Position numbers and translations under genes: made by a program
Assembly (NCBI GenBank): GCA_020543525.1
Contig: JAHYIO010000004.1
Location: 1,364,001 to 1,428,000 of the forward strand
DNA: 64,000 bases
Reading direction: 5' to 3'
From: Coriolopsis trogii
Taxonomy: Eukaryota; Basidiomycota; Agaricomycetes; Polyporales; Polyporaceae
In this document: positions 1 through 12,078 of the stretch, piece after piece
Position numbering within the stretch: the first letter of the stretch is position 1
Layout of the letters: each line of letters opens with the position of its first letter
Notes under the pieces: generated by a model
Told to the model about the DNA's origin: nothing
The model's input: the letters and a program-made list of their open reading frames with translations, nothing else
The model's database searches: none

Positions 1-3000
1 AAGCAAGGAGGAGAGCAAGTCAAGCGAGCTAGGGATCTTGAGCGAACTGATGACTTCTGCTAGTACGGAAAGCGACGATAGATCCTCGCCGGTCGAAGGA
101 GCCGCCCTACTATATGGAGTCGGTATACTGAGCTCCTTAGGAAAACGGATGATGCTTACTTGTCCACCCTTGGACGCTTGGCAGCCGGCTGAGTCGGACC
201 GGCTTGTGGTTGCAGGGACACCACCAAACGGACAATGAGAGGGACGTCGTCAAGCAAGTTGACGAGTGCCTTCTTGCACACGGTACCCTACGAATACCAA
301 TGAATCGCCCATCATTGCGGAATAGGATAGGAGTACTGACCATAGATTCATCCTCAGCTCCAATATCCAGCAACATTCGGCAGACCTGAGACTTGCGTTC
401 AACAGAGAGCTTCGCGTACAGTCCATGCTGCAAACGATGAAGCAAGACATTGCGCGCACGGACCCACGAAGCTGAGAGTATGCAGATGAGCACTGTGAAT
501 TCCAATAGGCGGCCGCCACTGGGTAACTTACCATCTCGGAACGACGTACTGAACAAATTCTCATACAGACTCCAAGCCGACTTCTCCGCATTATTCAGCT
601 CCGCTGCCGACGAAGCGTCGAATGCTGAAGCGGCGGAGGCTGCCAGACCTTGGAAGTGAGGAAGGTTGACCGCGCCCTTGGCAAGGAGCTTCTCAACTGT
701 TGGCTGCATCACTTGCACCTTCGCCTCGTTCGAGACAGCTTCCACGCTCTTGAGCAATCCAGCCTTAACGTTGAACAATGGGCATCCGTTAACATGCGAC
801 ACCAAGTAGCAGAGTACGCGCTGCTTGTAGCTTGACGCTTGTCAGCGACAATGCTCCAGGGTGAATGATGAGGGACATACCCGGCGAGCTTTCTTGGTTC
901 ACCCTTGCTCTGCGAGAGATGATCACTATGGAAGGCTTGCAGGTAGTCCGGATCATGGACGAGGTGATCTATGATTTCCATAATCGCCTTGACATACTTC
1001 TGGAAATCGCTCCAATCGAGGTATTGGAGGTGATCTGGATGGTAAACACCCTTCGTAAGTTCCCATCACATGCAATCGAGACTCGAGACTGCTCACCTGA
1101 GTCAGCACCATAGACGGTATCAAAGGCATAGATAGCCTCGGCTTCCTTCGAGACGCTCAGGGTGGCGATTGCAGCAATGCACCGTCCTGCGGCCTCCCGG
1201 ACGGTCGCATCCGTGCTCTGCATCATGACGAGAATAGCGGGAAATACGGTTTGGAAGTCGAGAGTCCGCTGGGTGGCGACATGTGCTTCGAGGAACGCAC
1301 ACGCATGCCTGAGGGCGGCATACTGTATATGCGTGGAGCTCTCCCGCTCGTCCTGCGATGTGAGCCAAACGCCCGCGAGAAATGCGAGGGCATCATCACC
1401 GAGATTGATGAAAAGAGAGCGCAGGAGGTACGTAGATAATAGCGGAAGAGTTACAGAGGAGTTGCTGAGACGATAAACAGCGCGGAGCAGCTGGATATAG
1501 CGAGCACCGCGGACGTTGTCCGTTGCTGTGACCTCAGATGTCTGTGTTGCAAGCCGTCAACACGATACAAAGTCGGAAATACGCGACAACTTACCGGATC
1601 CGCGGAGTGCTCAGCTATCCATACCAACGACGCACCAGGTGGCCGTGGGAAACTTGGCAAGACGGAAAGCACGGCCAACTGAAGACGGTTTAACGTATTC
1701 TGGCTGCTTGGTTTGAGTACTACGGCGCTACCAACGCTCGCATCGTCCAGAGACTGTGGCATAAGCTAATCAGTCCCGAACAATCATTGAGAGATGCAGA
1801 CTACGCACGTTGCCGACAGCGTCTAGTCCACGCATAAAGTCGCCCATTCCTTCAAGTGTCTCCAGACTCATCGCCTGAAGTACGCGATGACCTGCGTCGA
1901 CACGTTGCTCGCCACTCAGACGATTTAAGAGGGCTCGGGTGACCAGATAGCTTATAGCGCGACCATGCGGATTCTCGTCTTGGAGCTTCTCAAGGAGGGC
2001 CTCGAAATCTGCCTTGAAGTAGTTGGAGGCGAGGATGTTGTCTACAATTTGACGTTTCATTATTCTGGGCTCGTGAGAAAGCGTACTACTATTTACGTAC
2101 CTGCAATTTTCGCAGCGACAGCTATGTTGATCTTCGTGAGCAGCTCGATGTCCATGCCTTCCTTGTCGCCATCCTGCTTTACCGGTCTAGCCTGTTCCCA
2201 TTTGACAGCGTCGACACATCCGCCTAGCAGTTCGAATGCCGTGCTGCCTTCTGTAGCTTCAAGAATCTCCCAAACAGCCTGTGCGGTCTTCATGCGCGGT
2301 TTCGAGTAGAGCAGGAAAGGAAGGAGAATGTCTACGAGCACTCGGCGCGACCGCTCCCGATTTTCCTCCGAGTCTTCTTTACGCTCTTGTTCATCGGCCG
2401 AGGGTGCAGACGATGAAGCGGCCAAGGGAAGAAAGTGGACGAGGAGGAACGACAGATGAGCACGGATGACCTCGCGAGAGGGCCTTGCCGCTGAGCTGTG
2501 GAGCGCCGTCTTCAGGCTGTGCAAATAGGCGAATGGGGAGGGCGACGCGGTAAGGAACGCTTGGGCCACCTTCTCTGGAGATGTCGTGTACAGGGCTTGA
2601 AGCACTGCAGCTGAAGTATCCTGCACCCGATGAAGAAGCGTTGTGGTGATAGATACCTGCAGAAGGACGGAAACGTCAGTTTAGCTTACAAGGAGCCCAA
2701 CTACGCCTTACGACTTCGCTTCCGGACACTGAGTCCTCGTCTAGACGCTTGACGAGATTCCGAACGGCTGATTCCCGTACGGTCGCCTCGGCGTTGGCAG
2801 AACCGACGAGGAGTGTCGCCACCTGAGCGTCTGCTCCTGATACGCTGGACACATGCTGTACTAGTATGAGATAAGGCGTGATTGAGTGAAACACAATGCA
2901 CGTACAACAGACAGAGACAAAACGAGCTGCTCTACAGCTGCGCGCTTGTCCTCTTCTTCCAGTATCAAAGCCTCTGCGGCCTCTCGTAACGCCTTGGGAT

Positions 3001-4565
3001 GACGCTGGTGAAGCTGCGAAATCAATACTCGCATGGTCGTGGCATGTTCGTTGGAAAGCTCTTGTTCGGTGAGACGGCGTAAAATAGTAGATGCCGAGGA
3101 ACGTGCAACAGCAGGGAGTAACTCTGCGGATATAAGGACGGTCTCCAAGATCTTCTGCGCGGTGCCATCGTCGGTGCTGATGAACAGTCAATTGCAATCG
3201 AGGAGATGTAGTGAGTCTTCATACCGGACAATGAGGCCGTCTATGAGAGGGCATAAAAACTTCTCCGCGCCTATCCAGCCCATGGCATCAACCAGCTGTA
3301 CCTCAATGCTCCTGAGGTAATAAATTAGTTCATCTTGAACGCTAGTGAAGGCATACGTACGAAGTAGCAAGAATACGCTTGACAACATTGCTAGGCATCT
3401 TCTCGAGCTGATCTTGGGGCGCACATAGGGACACGAACGTGCGGACCAGCTGCTTAGGAGACACACGCTCTGCACAGTCCACTACCGATGCCAGCAATGA
3501 CTTCAATGCTTTCGATGTGAGACGCGTCTTTTGGGAGATGGCTGCCAGTACGAGATAGCTTCCAAGCTGTGACGATGAGCGACGAGGAGTGACTGTGAAT
3601 CCAAATGACTTACGATCAACTCATGGAGAAACGCAGGCTTGACCAGGCTGTCGCTGGAACTCGCACTTTGCAAAGGCTCCACCGCCGCTGGGAGCAGGAC
3701 CACTATTGCGTTCTCATTCAGCGTCTTCAGTTTGCTGGTGTACTCGAAGATTACGCCTGCATGGAAAGCAATGAGAGCACGATGTACACCAAGGCTATGA
3801 TTCTTGAGGACGGAAGGGAGAATCTCGGCCACCAAACGGGCAACCTCAGGATGAGAGAGCATGTCATTGATGAGCATGGCGCGATGTAAAGGCTTCGTGG
3901 TGGTTTTATAAGGCTGCAGAAATCGGAGAGGAGAGTGATCCCTTCATGACAAGTGTCAGAGAGAGAGATAATGCAATGTGAAGAAAACTCACGGTATGTG
4001 GAGAATAGAAATCATCTTCGTGAAATGCGGAGTCTCGTGGTATGGCAGGAAGACTGAGACAACTGATGAAACGTTAAATTCGTGTATCCTGCAATCGACC
4101 GTTAGCTTGAGTGTATAGTACAACAAGGAAGGGCGGATGGGAGGGGCGGCGGGGAAGGGAGAAGGAAATGGCACTAAACTGTACTCACCTGAACCTCCGA
4201 ACAAGCCATTCCAGCACTTTCCCTGTGGGCGCATCGAGGAGAAAGGGTCCCAATAAAGAAAGAAATGCAGCAATGGTAGCGTCCAGACGAGCATTTTGTT
4301 CAGCACTTTGCAAGGTCCTGTCCAGGTTCCTAGCAGAGTCGGAGAAGAGAGCATGTTCGAAGCGAGCAAAGTCAGGCTGTAATGAACTCAGTTGAAGAAA
4401 GCCGTTCAGGCCCAGTGCGTGCAGAGAGTCAAGGTCATGCTGGGTGGCTTCTCTGGGAGAGAACAGGTACGATTCGGACGCAGCTTGTCTGCGTGACTTT
4501 TCGTTGAGCAGGTTCGCGTTGAGGGACGCTCCCCTAGCAAGCTGCTCTGCCAGGGACGAGACCAT
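1..4565 (-). CDS. UTP10: UTP10/HEATR1-type U3 snoRNP (SSU processome) protein, 5' part
   Basis: UTP10 is a nucleolar HEAT-repeat protein of the t-UTP subcomplex needed for rDNA transcription and early 18S pre-rRNA processing. The first exon (4565-4189) encodes the characteristic start MVSSLAEQL, the ESYLF and DLDSLHALGLNGF blocks and the GKVLEWLVRRFR motif that marks UTP10 amino termini. Exons I could phase are 4565-4189, 4088-3993, 3941-3614, 3567-3361, 3311-3225, 3176-2906, 2860-2712 and 2656-2101, all with GT-AG introns of about 45-100 bp. Further exons follow near 2061-1809, to 1595, about 1540-1097, and on to the window start. Family members are about 2000 residues, so roughly half to two thirds is present. 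The junction between the exon ending at 2101 and the next one does not resolve in frame with standard sites, so that boundary is uncertain. It transcribes away from the coiled-coil gene; the two starts are about 1 kb apart. Confidence 0.88.
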
Positions 4566-5579
4566 TTAGTCGCGGCCGTAAGTGCTGCTGAGGCGCAGCA
4601 ACACGCAATAATACGTGCTTCTTGGAGCTAGAAGAGAGGAGAGAGGAAGGAGATGGAGGAAACAAGCCGGAGGAAAGTCTGTGTTCGCGTCCAAAGTTTT
4701 GGGCGTCAGCACACAACCGGCTTCAGATAAGATTAGATTAGATTCCCTTCCGGTCCCAGCTCGCACTTCATCCTCATCCTCCCCACCATCGATGTGCTCC
4801 CAGAGATCTCTTGCTTGTCCGCTATACACTGTGCTGTAGTGGTTTCACCAAGCGCGAACACCACCAAGCGCGAACACAAATGCATGTTCATGATCATGTC
4901 TTGACGGACGACGTGCAGCCAACGCACGTTGATGTTGAACGGTCTGACCCGCCGTGCCGTTAGGGGCCTGGAACAGTGGAGTGGGCATAGTGCAGGTCTC
5001 CGGGTGCGTCTATGAATATGTGCCTCTCGAGTCTCGGAATATGGTGAGTAACGGCATCATACCGTACGTTCAGGTGAGTCTTCATCTGCGTCAAAGGTCT
5101 GCTTGCGCAGTGGGTGGACTCAACCAGTATGTCCTGGCTCCCCACTCATGTCTGCCCTTCATCCTTCGTGAGGGCACGTACCCATGCTCATAATACCTGC
5201 GCGAAGCATTTTATATAGCATTATGTCGCAAATGGCCCGAGTGTTGTGCGTCTGACTTCCACGTACGCTCGGCCGAAACAGATGGGGGTCGAATGTATGC
5301 AAACCATGGTCGAACTGGATGGGTGAGGTTCCCGATGATAAGAGTCACCATGACCTGCCAAAAGGCGGAACAACGTTGTTACTGCTGAGAAACCCTACAC
5401 AGGATCGATTCAGAGGACTCGAGATGTCAGCCCCCACGCGGCTGGGCGGTCAGCCTCCAAGTCAATAAGGCCCTCGCTGCGACTTCCTGACTGGTCTTCC
5501 TTGTTGCCTTCATACGCTCTCCAGCTGCTATCGAATCGCTCAACGTCGCCTCAACTCTTCAACGTGCTATTTACTCGTC
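4566..5579. other. Intergenic region between two divergent genes
   Basis: No coding sequence could be supported here. It separates the divergent starts of UTP10 and the coiled-coil gene and presumably holds both promoters, but no specific motif was recognised. A small direct repeat (CACCAAGCGCGAACAC, twice in tandem) lies at about 4846-4877. Confidence 0.5.
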
Positions 5580-8237
5580 ATGCTCTACAACATCCTCACC
5601 ATCCTCCACAACCTACCTATGGCCCCGAACATATCTCGCCATGTCGACTTGGGACTGCTCACACTCCGAGTCCCGCTCCTTATGGTCGCCTCTCTCGCCC
5701 TCGGTATCTCGCTCTCAGCTCTCCTCCGGTCCCTTCGCAAGTCTTTCGGTATACCCTTCAAGTCCTTCGTCTCTGCTGTCTACGTCCTCCTCACTGCCTC
5801 TCTCGTCTCGGCTTTGGCTTTCATATCCTCGCACACACACGGCACATCCTCACTGGACCTGTACTCGGCCTACATCACGCCAGGGCTTTGTATCCTCGCC
5901 CTCACCCTCTTGGTGGCGGTGATGGTCTTTGCAGCCAACAGGTCCGACGTCCGTATTGTAGGGGCGCCGCTCCGTCATCAAAGCCGGCGAGCACTTGTCC
6001 TCGCATCTCTGCGACCCTCTTCCTGTGCTGTCTCTGTCCCTGCCCATCGCCGTCAGCCTCACAAGCACCACGCGGCCGCTCATGCCGCGCGTATGGCTGC
6101 TGTCATCCGGGACTTCGAGGGTCGTCTCAAGGCGACTGAGGACGGGTCGGGCGACCTCTCGCGACGCCTTGAGGAGGCCGTTCGACTCAACGCGAACTTG
6201 TCTGCGACGGCCGACGACCTTCGTGCCGATGCGACTGGAATGGCTGACAAGATCAAAGCGCTCAACGCCGCTCTGGCTCAGGCGCGCTTGTCGGGTACGG
6301 AGATGGGCGGAGAACTGGAGACGAAACGCGGGACCATCGAGGAGAGGGACAGGACGATCGCTTCCCTCAACGATACGATCGCGGAGTTGCGCCATGTCCT
6401 CGCGCTCAAGGAGGCTTCTGCTGAGCAGACGGCCGCTCTTCTTGTTCGGGAAAAGGAGGCTCTGGTGAGTTGCAAGGCGGCACTGGATGCCGCACGTTCT
6501 TGGGAACATGAGCACAAGGTATGCTTCTCTCGTCCAATTGATGTTAGACACCGCTCTCTAACGACTGCGACAGAAGTTAGTTAAAGAGGCGTCGGCGGCG
6601 AAGACTGCTCTCGAGGCGGAACTCGCTACTGCGCGCTACAAAGCTGAGGATGATGCTGCACATATGAACGATCTGAACAACCAACTCGACCTTGCATGTG
6701 AAGACTTATACGAGAAAAACACAGAACTATCGGCGAAAGACGTCCTGATCGCCTCGAGGGACGCACACGTACTGGAGCTCAAGGCTGCTCAAGACGCCTT
6801 GCGAGCTTCGATCGAGGCGAAGGAGACGATGCTCGCCGAGAAGGAAGACACTATCCGAAACTTTGAATGCGCCCTGGAAGCACACCGATTGAATGAAAAT
6901 GTGTGTCCTTTTTATTCTCTTCTGGTTCAGCTTGCTCATTTTTCTTACCAGACGCAGGCCTGTGACATCGCCGAGAAGGAGGCGCTTGAGCGCGAGCTGC
7001 TAGAAAGTAACAACATCATCACGTCCAAAGACAAAACCATACAAGAATTACAAGCTGCACTTGACTCTCTACCCTCGACTGGCCAGGTGCGTCCTTCCAT
7101 TCTCTAGCCCTGTGACGTCGTTGACTTTGGGCGCAGGCAACGGACAAGGCCGAGAAGGAAGCGCTCGAACGCTCGGTGCTAGACAGCAAGCTCGAGGTGC
7201 ATCGGCTGAAGTTCGCACATCGGAAGGAGCTGGATGAGGCTGAAAGAGTCAGCGATGAGTACAAGGTGCGCCAGTCACTGCTTCGCATTCGCCCATGCTT
7301 ACACAAGGCTCAGGCCGCCGTCAAGCGACTGGAGGCGACAGTCTCGCGCCAGACGGGCGAGCTCGCTCAGAAGTCGCGCATGATCGAAGCTCGCGATGAC
7401 CAGATCGCGGAGCTCTTGCCGCATGCGAAGGAGAACGAGCGCCTTCAGGGCCTCGTCGCTAAATACGAGGATCTGTTGCAACATGCGGCGAAGAACTTCC
7501 AGATGTGCAAAGAGGACAACTCGGAGCTGGCGGCGAAGAACAAGGAGTACGCCCAGAAATCCGAGCAGCAGGCCCAGGCGCTCGAGCAGCGTGACGCGCG
7601 CATTCGCGAGCTGGAAGCACGACTTCAGGTCCAGTCAAGCACGGGCGCGGTCGAGAAGAGCCAAGTTGCGCGCATAGTGAAGCAGAACGACTGGCTGAGG
7701 AACACGGTTGACCAGTACGAGGAGGTGGTCGAACATGCTGCGAGGAACTTCCGGATGTGCAAGGAGGACAACGCGGAGCTGACTGCTAGGAACGAGATGC
7801 AGGTCAAGGAGCTCGAGGCGTGTGCAACGCGTATTCGTGAGCTCGAAGTAACACTCCAAGCTCGGTCGAGCCCCGCACACACCACTGCCGTCACGCCCCC
7901 CGCCAGCCAGCCTGCCACATCGGTTTCCGGCGCCCCGTCCATCCCACAGCTTTGCCCACTCTCTCGTGCGACCAGCCCTGGTACTGCGTCTGCTGCGCCA
8001 GCCGCCGTTTCTCGCCTCCCCAGCACCCTCAAAACGTCGCCTTCGGTACGCATGCGCCCCTCTTCCATCGCTTCGCTCGGCGCGCAGAAACCCAACTCCC
8101 GCATTGCACGAGGAAAGGAGAACGCCGTACCCAATCCCGCCGTTGTCAGGTCTGCCACAGCAGCGGTGAAGACGACGACTTCAAGAATCGCTCGCCCGAT
8201 GCCATCCCGCCGCCCTCTGGTGTCTTTACCAGCCTAG
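5580..8237 (+). CDS. Membrane-anchored long coiled-coil protein, function unknown
   Basis: Five exons join in frame, all in phase 0: 5580-6518, 6574-6900, 6952-7086, 7137-7265 and 7314-8237, giving about 817 residues. Residues about 26-49, 61-83 and 97-119 are hydrophobic and look like three membrane segments. After a basic, His-rich linker, residues about 170-695 are charged heptad-like coiled coil rich in Glu, Lys, Ala and Leu. Residues about 551-619 and 636-695 are an internal duplication sharing AKNFQMCKEDN/ARNFRMCKEDN and RIRELE motifs. The last 120 residues are Ser/Pro/Thr-rich and basic. I do not recognise a named family. The architecture suggests an organelle-membrane tether or scaffold, but that is inference. 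The start could instead be the in-frame ATG at codon 14, and one further small intron in the linker near 5950-6060 is possible. Confidence 0.72.
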
Positions 8238-11200
8238 ATCTAGTCCAGACGAAGCACAGCAGAACGACCATCGAGTCTTTTCATTCTCTTTTTCTTTCCT
8301 CATATCGATATCTTCCCCCCCCCCCCCCCTCCCATGGCCTCAACATAGAAATACATTCACCTCAACTCCTCGCGGGCCTCTAACGCAGCGCGAATCACCT
8401 ATAGCATCTATTACGTATCTGCGCATCCCTAGTACTACACATAGACACACGAACCGACGTACGGTTAATATCCGGGGTTCCTCTCTTGAACAGTAACTGT
8501 TCTCTTGTTCGCGGCTGTTGTATCCCTTTCCGTCTCTTCTTCCAGGATAATAGATAATCTGTAGGGTCTTTCGTTACATGCGAGCTTACGACAAAAATAC
8601 ATCTTTTTTTCGCTCTTTCTACTCTTCCCTGGTCTCTCCGGAAGCTCACCAGATTTACAATTGATAAGTAGCTCGCCGCTTGATTCTGTTCAGTATGTCT
8701 GCCTCTCGTCTGCTGGGTCTTATGTAGCCGTAGTCTCACTACCGTCCACGACGCCTGCACAATCCTGACCTGCATATCCTACCCTTCATCCGCATGCCAG
8801 GCCGCGGCGTCGCTACATCACTGATCCACATGGGAGTGCAAGTCGAAATACCGAGTCGGTCGATGATCAATGGCATCCCACAGCTTTGCATATGGAGCAA
8901 TGCTATATTCTTCCATAGTGTGTGTAGCATAGGCTTCTCGTCGCAGGCTCGGAGGGCAGGATTGGAGGCAGCGGAGGGGAGAGAGATAAGATTAGATCCG
9001 GCCAGCGCTTCTCAGGACTTCCCTTTCCGGCCTCGGAGTGCAGGCTGTGAAGACTCGAGACTCGACGGTCACCTCGACGCTCAGGTAAGTACCATCTATG
9101 TAGCCTGTTGAGCTCGTTCATGACCTCAATTGTAGCGACGGTTTGTTCTCCCCTGCCTGTCTCGTAAAGGAGCCCTTGTGACTATGATCGTTCACGTCCC
9201 GACGCACATCTGTGGGCGATTGTTCCCTAGCAAGGTTCTGCACGTTGGTGATGACGAGGCTCTATCGGGGCATCTCAATCCTCTCAAAATCCTGAGAGGC
9301 AGGTGCGCGATTACGAGAAGCGTCGTACATCGCGCAGCTTTCTGCATAAAGCTTCTCAGCTTCCCCTTCTCACGACATCAGGAAAACTCCCCCCTGCGAA
9401 TGAGTGCCAAATTAGCGCTACTTCCGCTCGCTGCCCGCTATTTTACGACTCAAGCCTGCTCATTTCTGAAATAGAGGATACGGGGAGTAAATCACAGACC
9501 ATATAATGTTTTTGGTCAAATCAGTCGGTACATGTGTATTACAGAAGTACTAAGACACATGTCTTTTCATTTACATGCGTCTTTAGTACACATTTGATAC
9601 TGTCACATGTTTGCTGTTACATGTTTGGCTGGTAGCACTCTCCAACTACAGTCTCCGCCGAATGGTGCATACCGGTGCTCACCTGCCAAAGATATTCTAC
9701 TCCTCGACGACGTGATGCACGTCCTGGCTATTGAGGTGTGTACGCCGCTGGGAGCAGGAGATAGCCGTGGAGAAGCAGACAGTGGGGATGCCGTAGGGTG
9801 AGGTCAGAGACAAAACCAGCCCAGTATTAGATTTTCGTGACCCAACAGAGAGAAGCCAAGGCAGGCTGCGAGTGAATCAGGTACCGTGAGCGAGAGAGCA
9901 AGTAGGAGGAGACAAGCCGACGATTCGAAGGTCACAGTGAGGCACTTGCGGATGCAGGCGCTGCTCCGTCCGGCAACACCCGGTGAATTGAGACTCTGCA
10001 CAGGTGATGACGCGTCCTTCCAACCCTCTCCTTGCTCCTTCTGCACTTCGTATCCTCTCTTTGAATGATAGCTCGGACCCTCGTACGCACTGCTCGCTGT
10101 CGTATCTGCTTGTCTCTCTTGGCCTTCTGACTATGCCTATCTCAAACCACTGCTATTGTGCGCCCCGCCTAGCCACCGCAACATCGCTACCTGAGCTGTC
10201 AACAGTCTAGCCTGTGAACGGTTGTGAGTCTGTCCCAGTCTATATGCCTGACATTGTCACCATACACTCATGACACTTTCACTGGTATCCACAGACACTC
10301 TGGCAGCTCCTGACACTGCCAGCCACACCCACATAGCAACAAGTTAGGTGAGTATACGCTGTCCATTGTACGAGACTCCTGCGGAGTGCAGAGACCACCA
10401 CGGCTATGACGGTTGGCGGTACTACTCCATCGACTAATGAGGCGACCACGACTGTTGCTGACGATGCGGCTAGGAGATGATCACCACTGCATATGCAACT
10501 GCTACGAGCGATGCTGCACCTACCCCCGATTCCACCATCGATACCATGACTACTGCTGCTGATGCCACGACTACTGCACGCAACTACAGTATCAGCCACG
10601 AACTCGGACAGTACAACAGTTGCCACCACGGCCCCAGCCGGTGATATTCAGATGGCTACTATGAATCTTTGGTACATCTATCCAGTTCTCATTTTGTCTC
10701 GCTGACCTTGTTGCAGTGGCATATACACCCAATGTGTACGCTGTACTGATGAAGCAAAGGGTGCGTTGCCCTCCTGCTCCTAGCCCAGATGATGACTGGT
10801 AGACTGTCAAATCATTGTATGTTTGGATGCGGCTTTCATTATCTCCTCTCATTGCTGATCCACTTGTTTGATATATGTTTGGTGCTATGTTGTTACCTCT
10901 TCACTGTCCATCCTCCCGAAGATCCCGTCCTCATCCGGATGCTCTACTAGTTGACTGTATATGTATCGTACTGTACACCATACCATCTATGAATATATTT
11001 TCTAGCCTCATTTCGTTCTGTTGCGACAAAGTCTACCCTTGTTTAGGTTGTGTTTAAGATAGGTCAATATCAGCTACTGTTGGATCTAATCCCAGCTAAT
11101 GTTGCGAATTAGCCAGGGACGTATCTAATTAGCACTAACTGGGTAATTCTGATTATTAGCGCGAATTAACGCTCATTTTTGAAAATTGGCAAGGGGAAGT

Positions 11201-11514
11201 TTCCCTGATGGAGTCGCCCATAGTCTTCCCTCATTGCCTTCTTGACCGCATGATTGCAATATTGAACCACCGATCGCGAGCTTCTCAGCAGCAGTAGAGG
11301 CGGCATGATCTCAACTCACAGATAAGCAGAGTTCCTTTCTCGACCACCGTGACCGAGGGCACGCACGCCGTCCGTCCGAGTCGTGTATCTCTGAGAATAC
11401 CGTCCAGGACGGAGCAATGTCATCCGGCCCCGAACTACAGTAATCTCCCGTGCGTCGCGTTCGTACCCCTACTTAACACCTTGAGAGTCCTGCAGACATT
11501 CTCACGCGCCCCTC
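8238..11514. other. Long intergenic region without supported genes
   Basis: It holds a C15-rich homopolymer at about 8316-8330 just downstream of the coiled-coil gene and an AT-rich stretch near 11040-11180. Around 10390-10610 is a degenerate Thr/Ala-codon-rich stretch (ACT/ACG/GCT runs) that may be decayed coding or simple sequence. The open frames seen are short, lack recognisable motifs and were not called. The promoter of the split MFS gene presumably lies in the last few hundred bases. Confidence 0.45.
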
Positions 11515-11756
11515 ATGTCGTCCACCTCCACCCCTCTGTCCATAGTGTCAGGGTCAGCCAAGACTGCGGACGACTGGTCTCAGGAGGCCGTTCAAGACCC
11601 GCCGTCTGCACAGAAGGCAACTCTCCGAGCAGATGGAGGGTATCAGGCTTGGGCGTCACTCGTAGGCGGGTGAGTGTGTGGGCACTCAATCCACGTCCAT
11701 GTCTCATGAGTACCGTGAACTTGCAGGTTCTTCGTCGCCACCGTCACCTTTGGCTA
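11515..11756 (+). pseudogene. MFS monocarboxylate-transporter-like gene, block 1 of 3 (5' end)
   Basis: Exon 1 (11515-11669) starts MSSTSTPLSIV and ends DGGYQAWASLVGG. A GTGAGT...TTGCAG intron follows, then exon 2 begins at 11727 with FFVATVTFG. At 11755 the sequence reads GGC TA and is interrupted by the CMC transposon; the frame resumes at 19474 to give GYVNAFGVYQ, the conserved first-helix motif of fungal monocarboxylate permease-like MFS proteins. Blocks 2 (19472-19662) and 3 (24696-26057) complete the gene. Fully spliced without insertions it would encode a plasma-membrane 12-helix carrier of about 430 residues. As it stands the exon is broken, so this allele should be null unless the transposon excises. 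The remaining exons show no stops or frameshifts, which implies recent insertion. Confidence 0.85.
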
Positions 11757-12078
11757 CACCGCCAGACACTGAACCAGCGGAAATCGGGGTGCTGAGTAGA
11801 CTAGCGGAAATCAGGGAGCACAATAAGTGGAAATTGACCTGATGAACAGCGGTTGGTGGATTTCTGCAGGTTGGATGACTCATAGAGGCGACACATTGGC
11901 CTAAGGGCGTTTAGCAGTGCACAAGCGCCTTGCAATATTGCCACTGTGCCGGGGGATGCTGCATGCACGCGTTTTGTGAACATACCTGAGCCTTCTCATT
12001 CAAAGACGCATCTCACACCAGTAAGGACATCAGAGACATGCTATTCATTCATCAATTACATACGCCAGGGGGGCACCA

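Noticed and set aside
2041..2101. Possible disruption of UTP10 at an intron junction that does not splice in frame
   Set aside because: UTP10 is essential and all other exons are intact; a mis-chosen splice site or a single-base sequence error is more likely than a broken gene.
5501..6551. Long open frames in other frames and on the opposite strand of the coiled-coil gene's first exon
   Set aside because: They have biased Pro/Ser/Arg composition typical of shadows of a GC-rich coding exon and lack any domain; the chosen frame joins four introns in phase.
10279..10629. Minus-strand open frame of about 116 residues rich in Val/Ser/Ala
   Set aside because: It arises from simple ACT/ACG/GCT-rich sequence; no motif, no splice-supported continuation.
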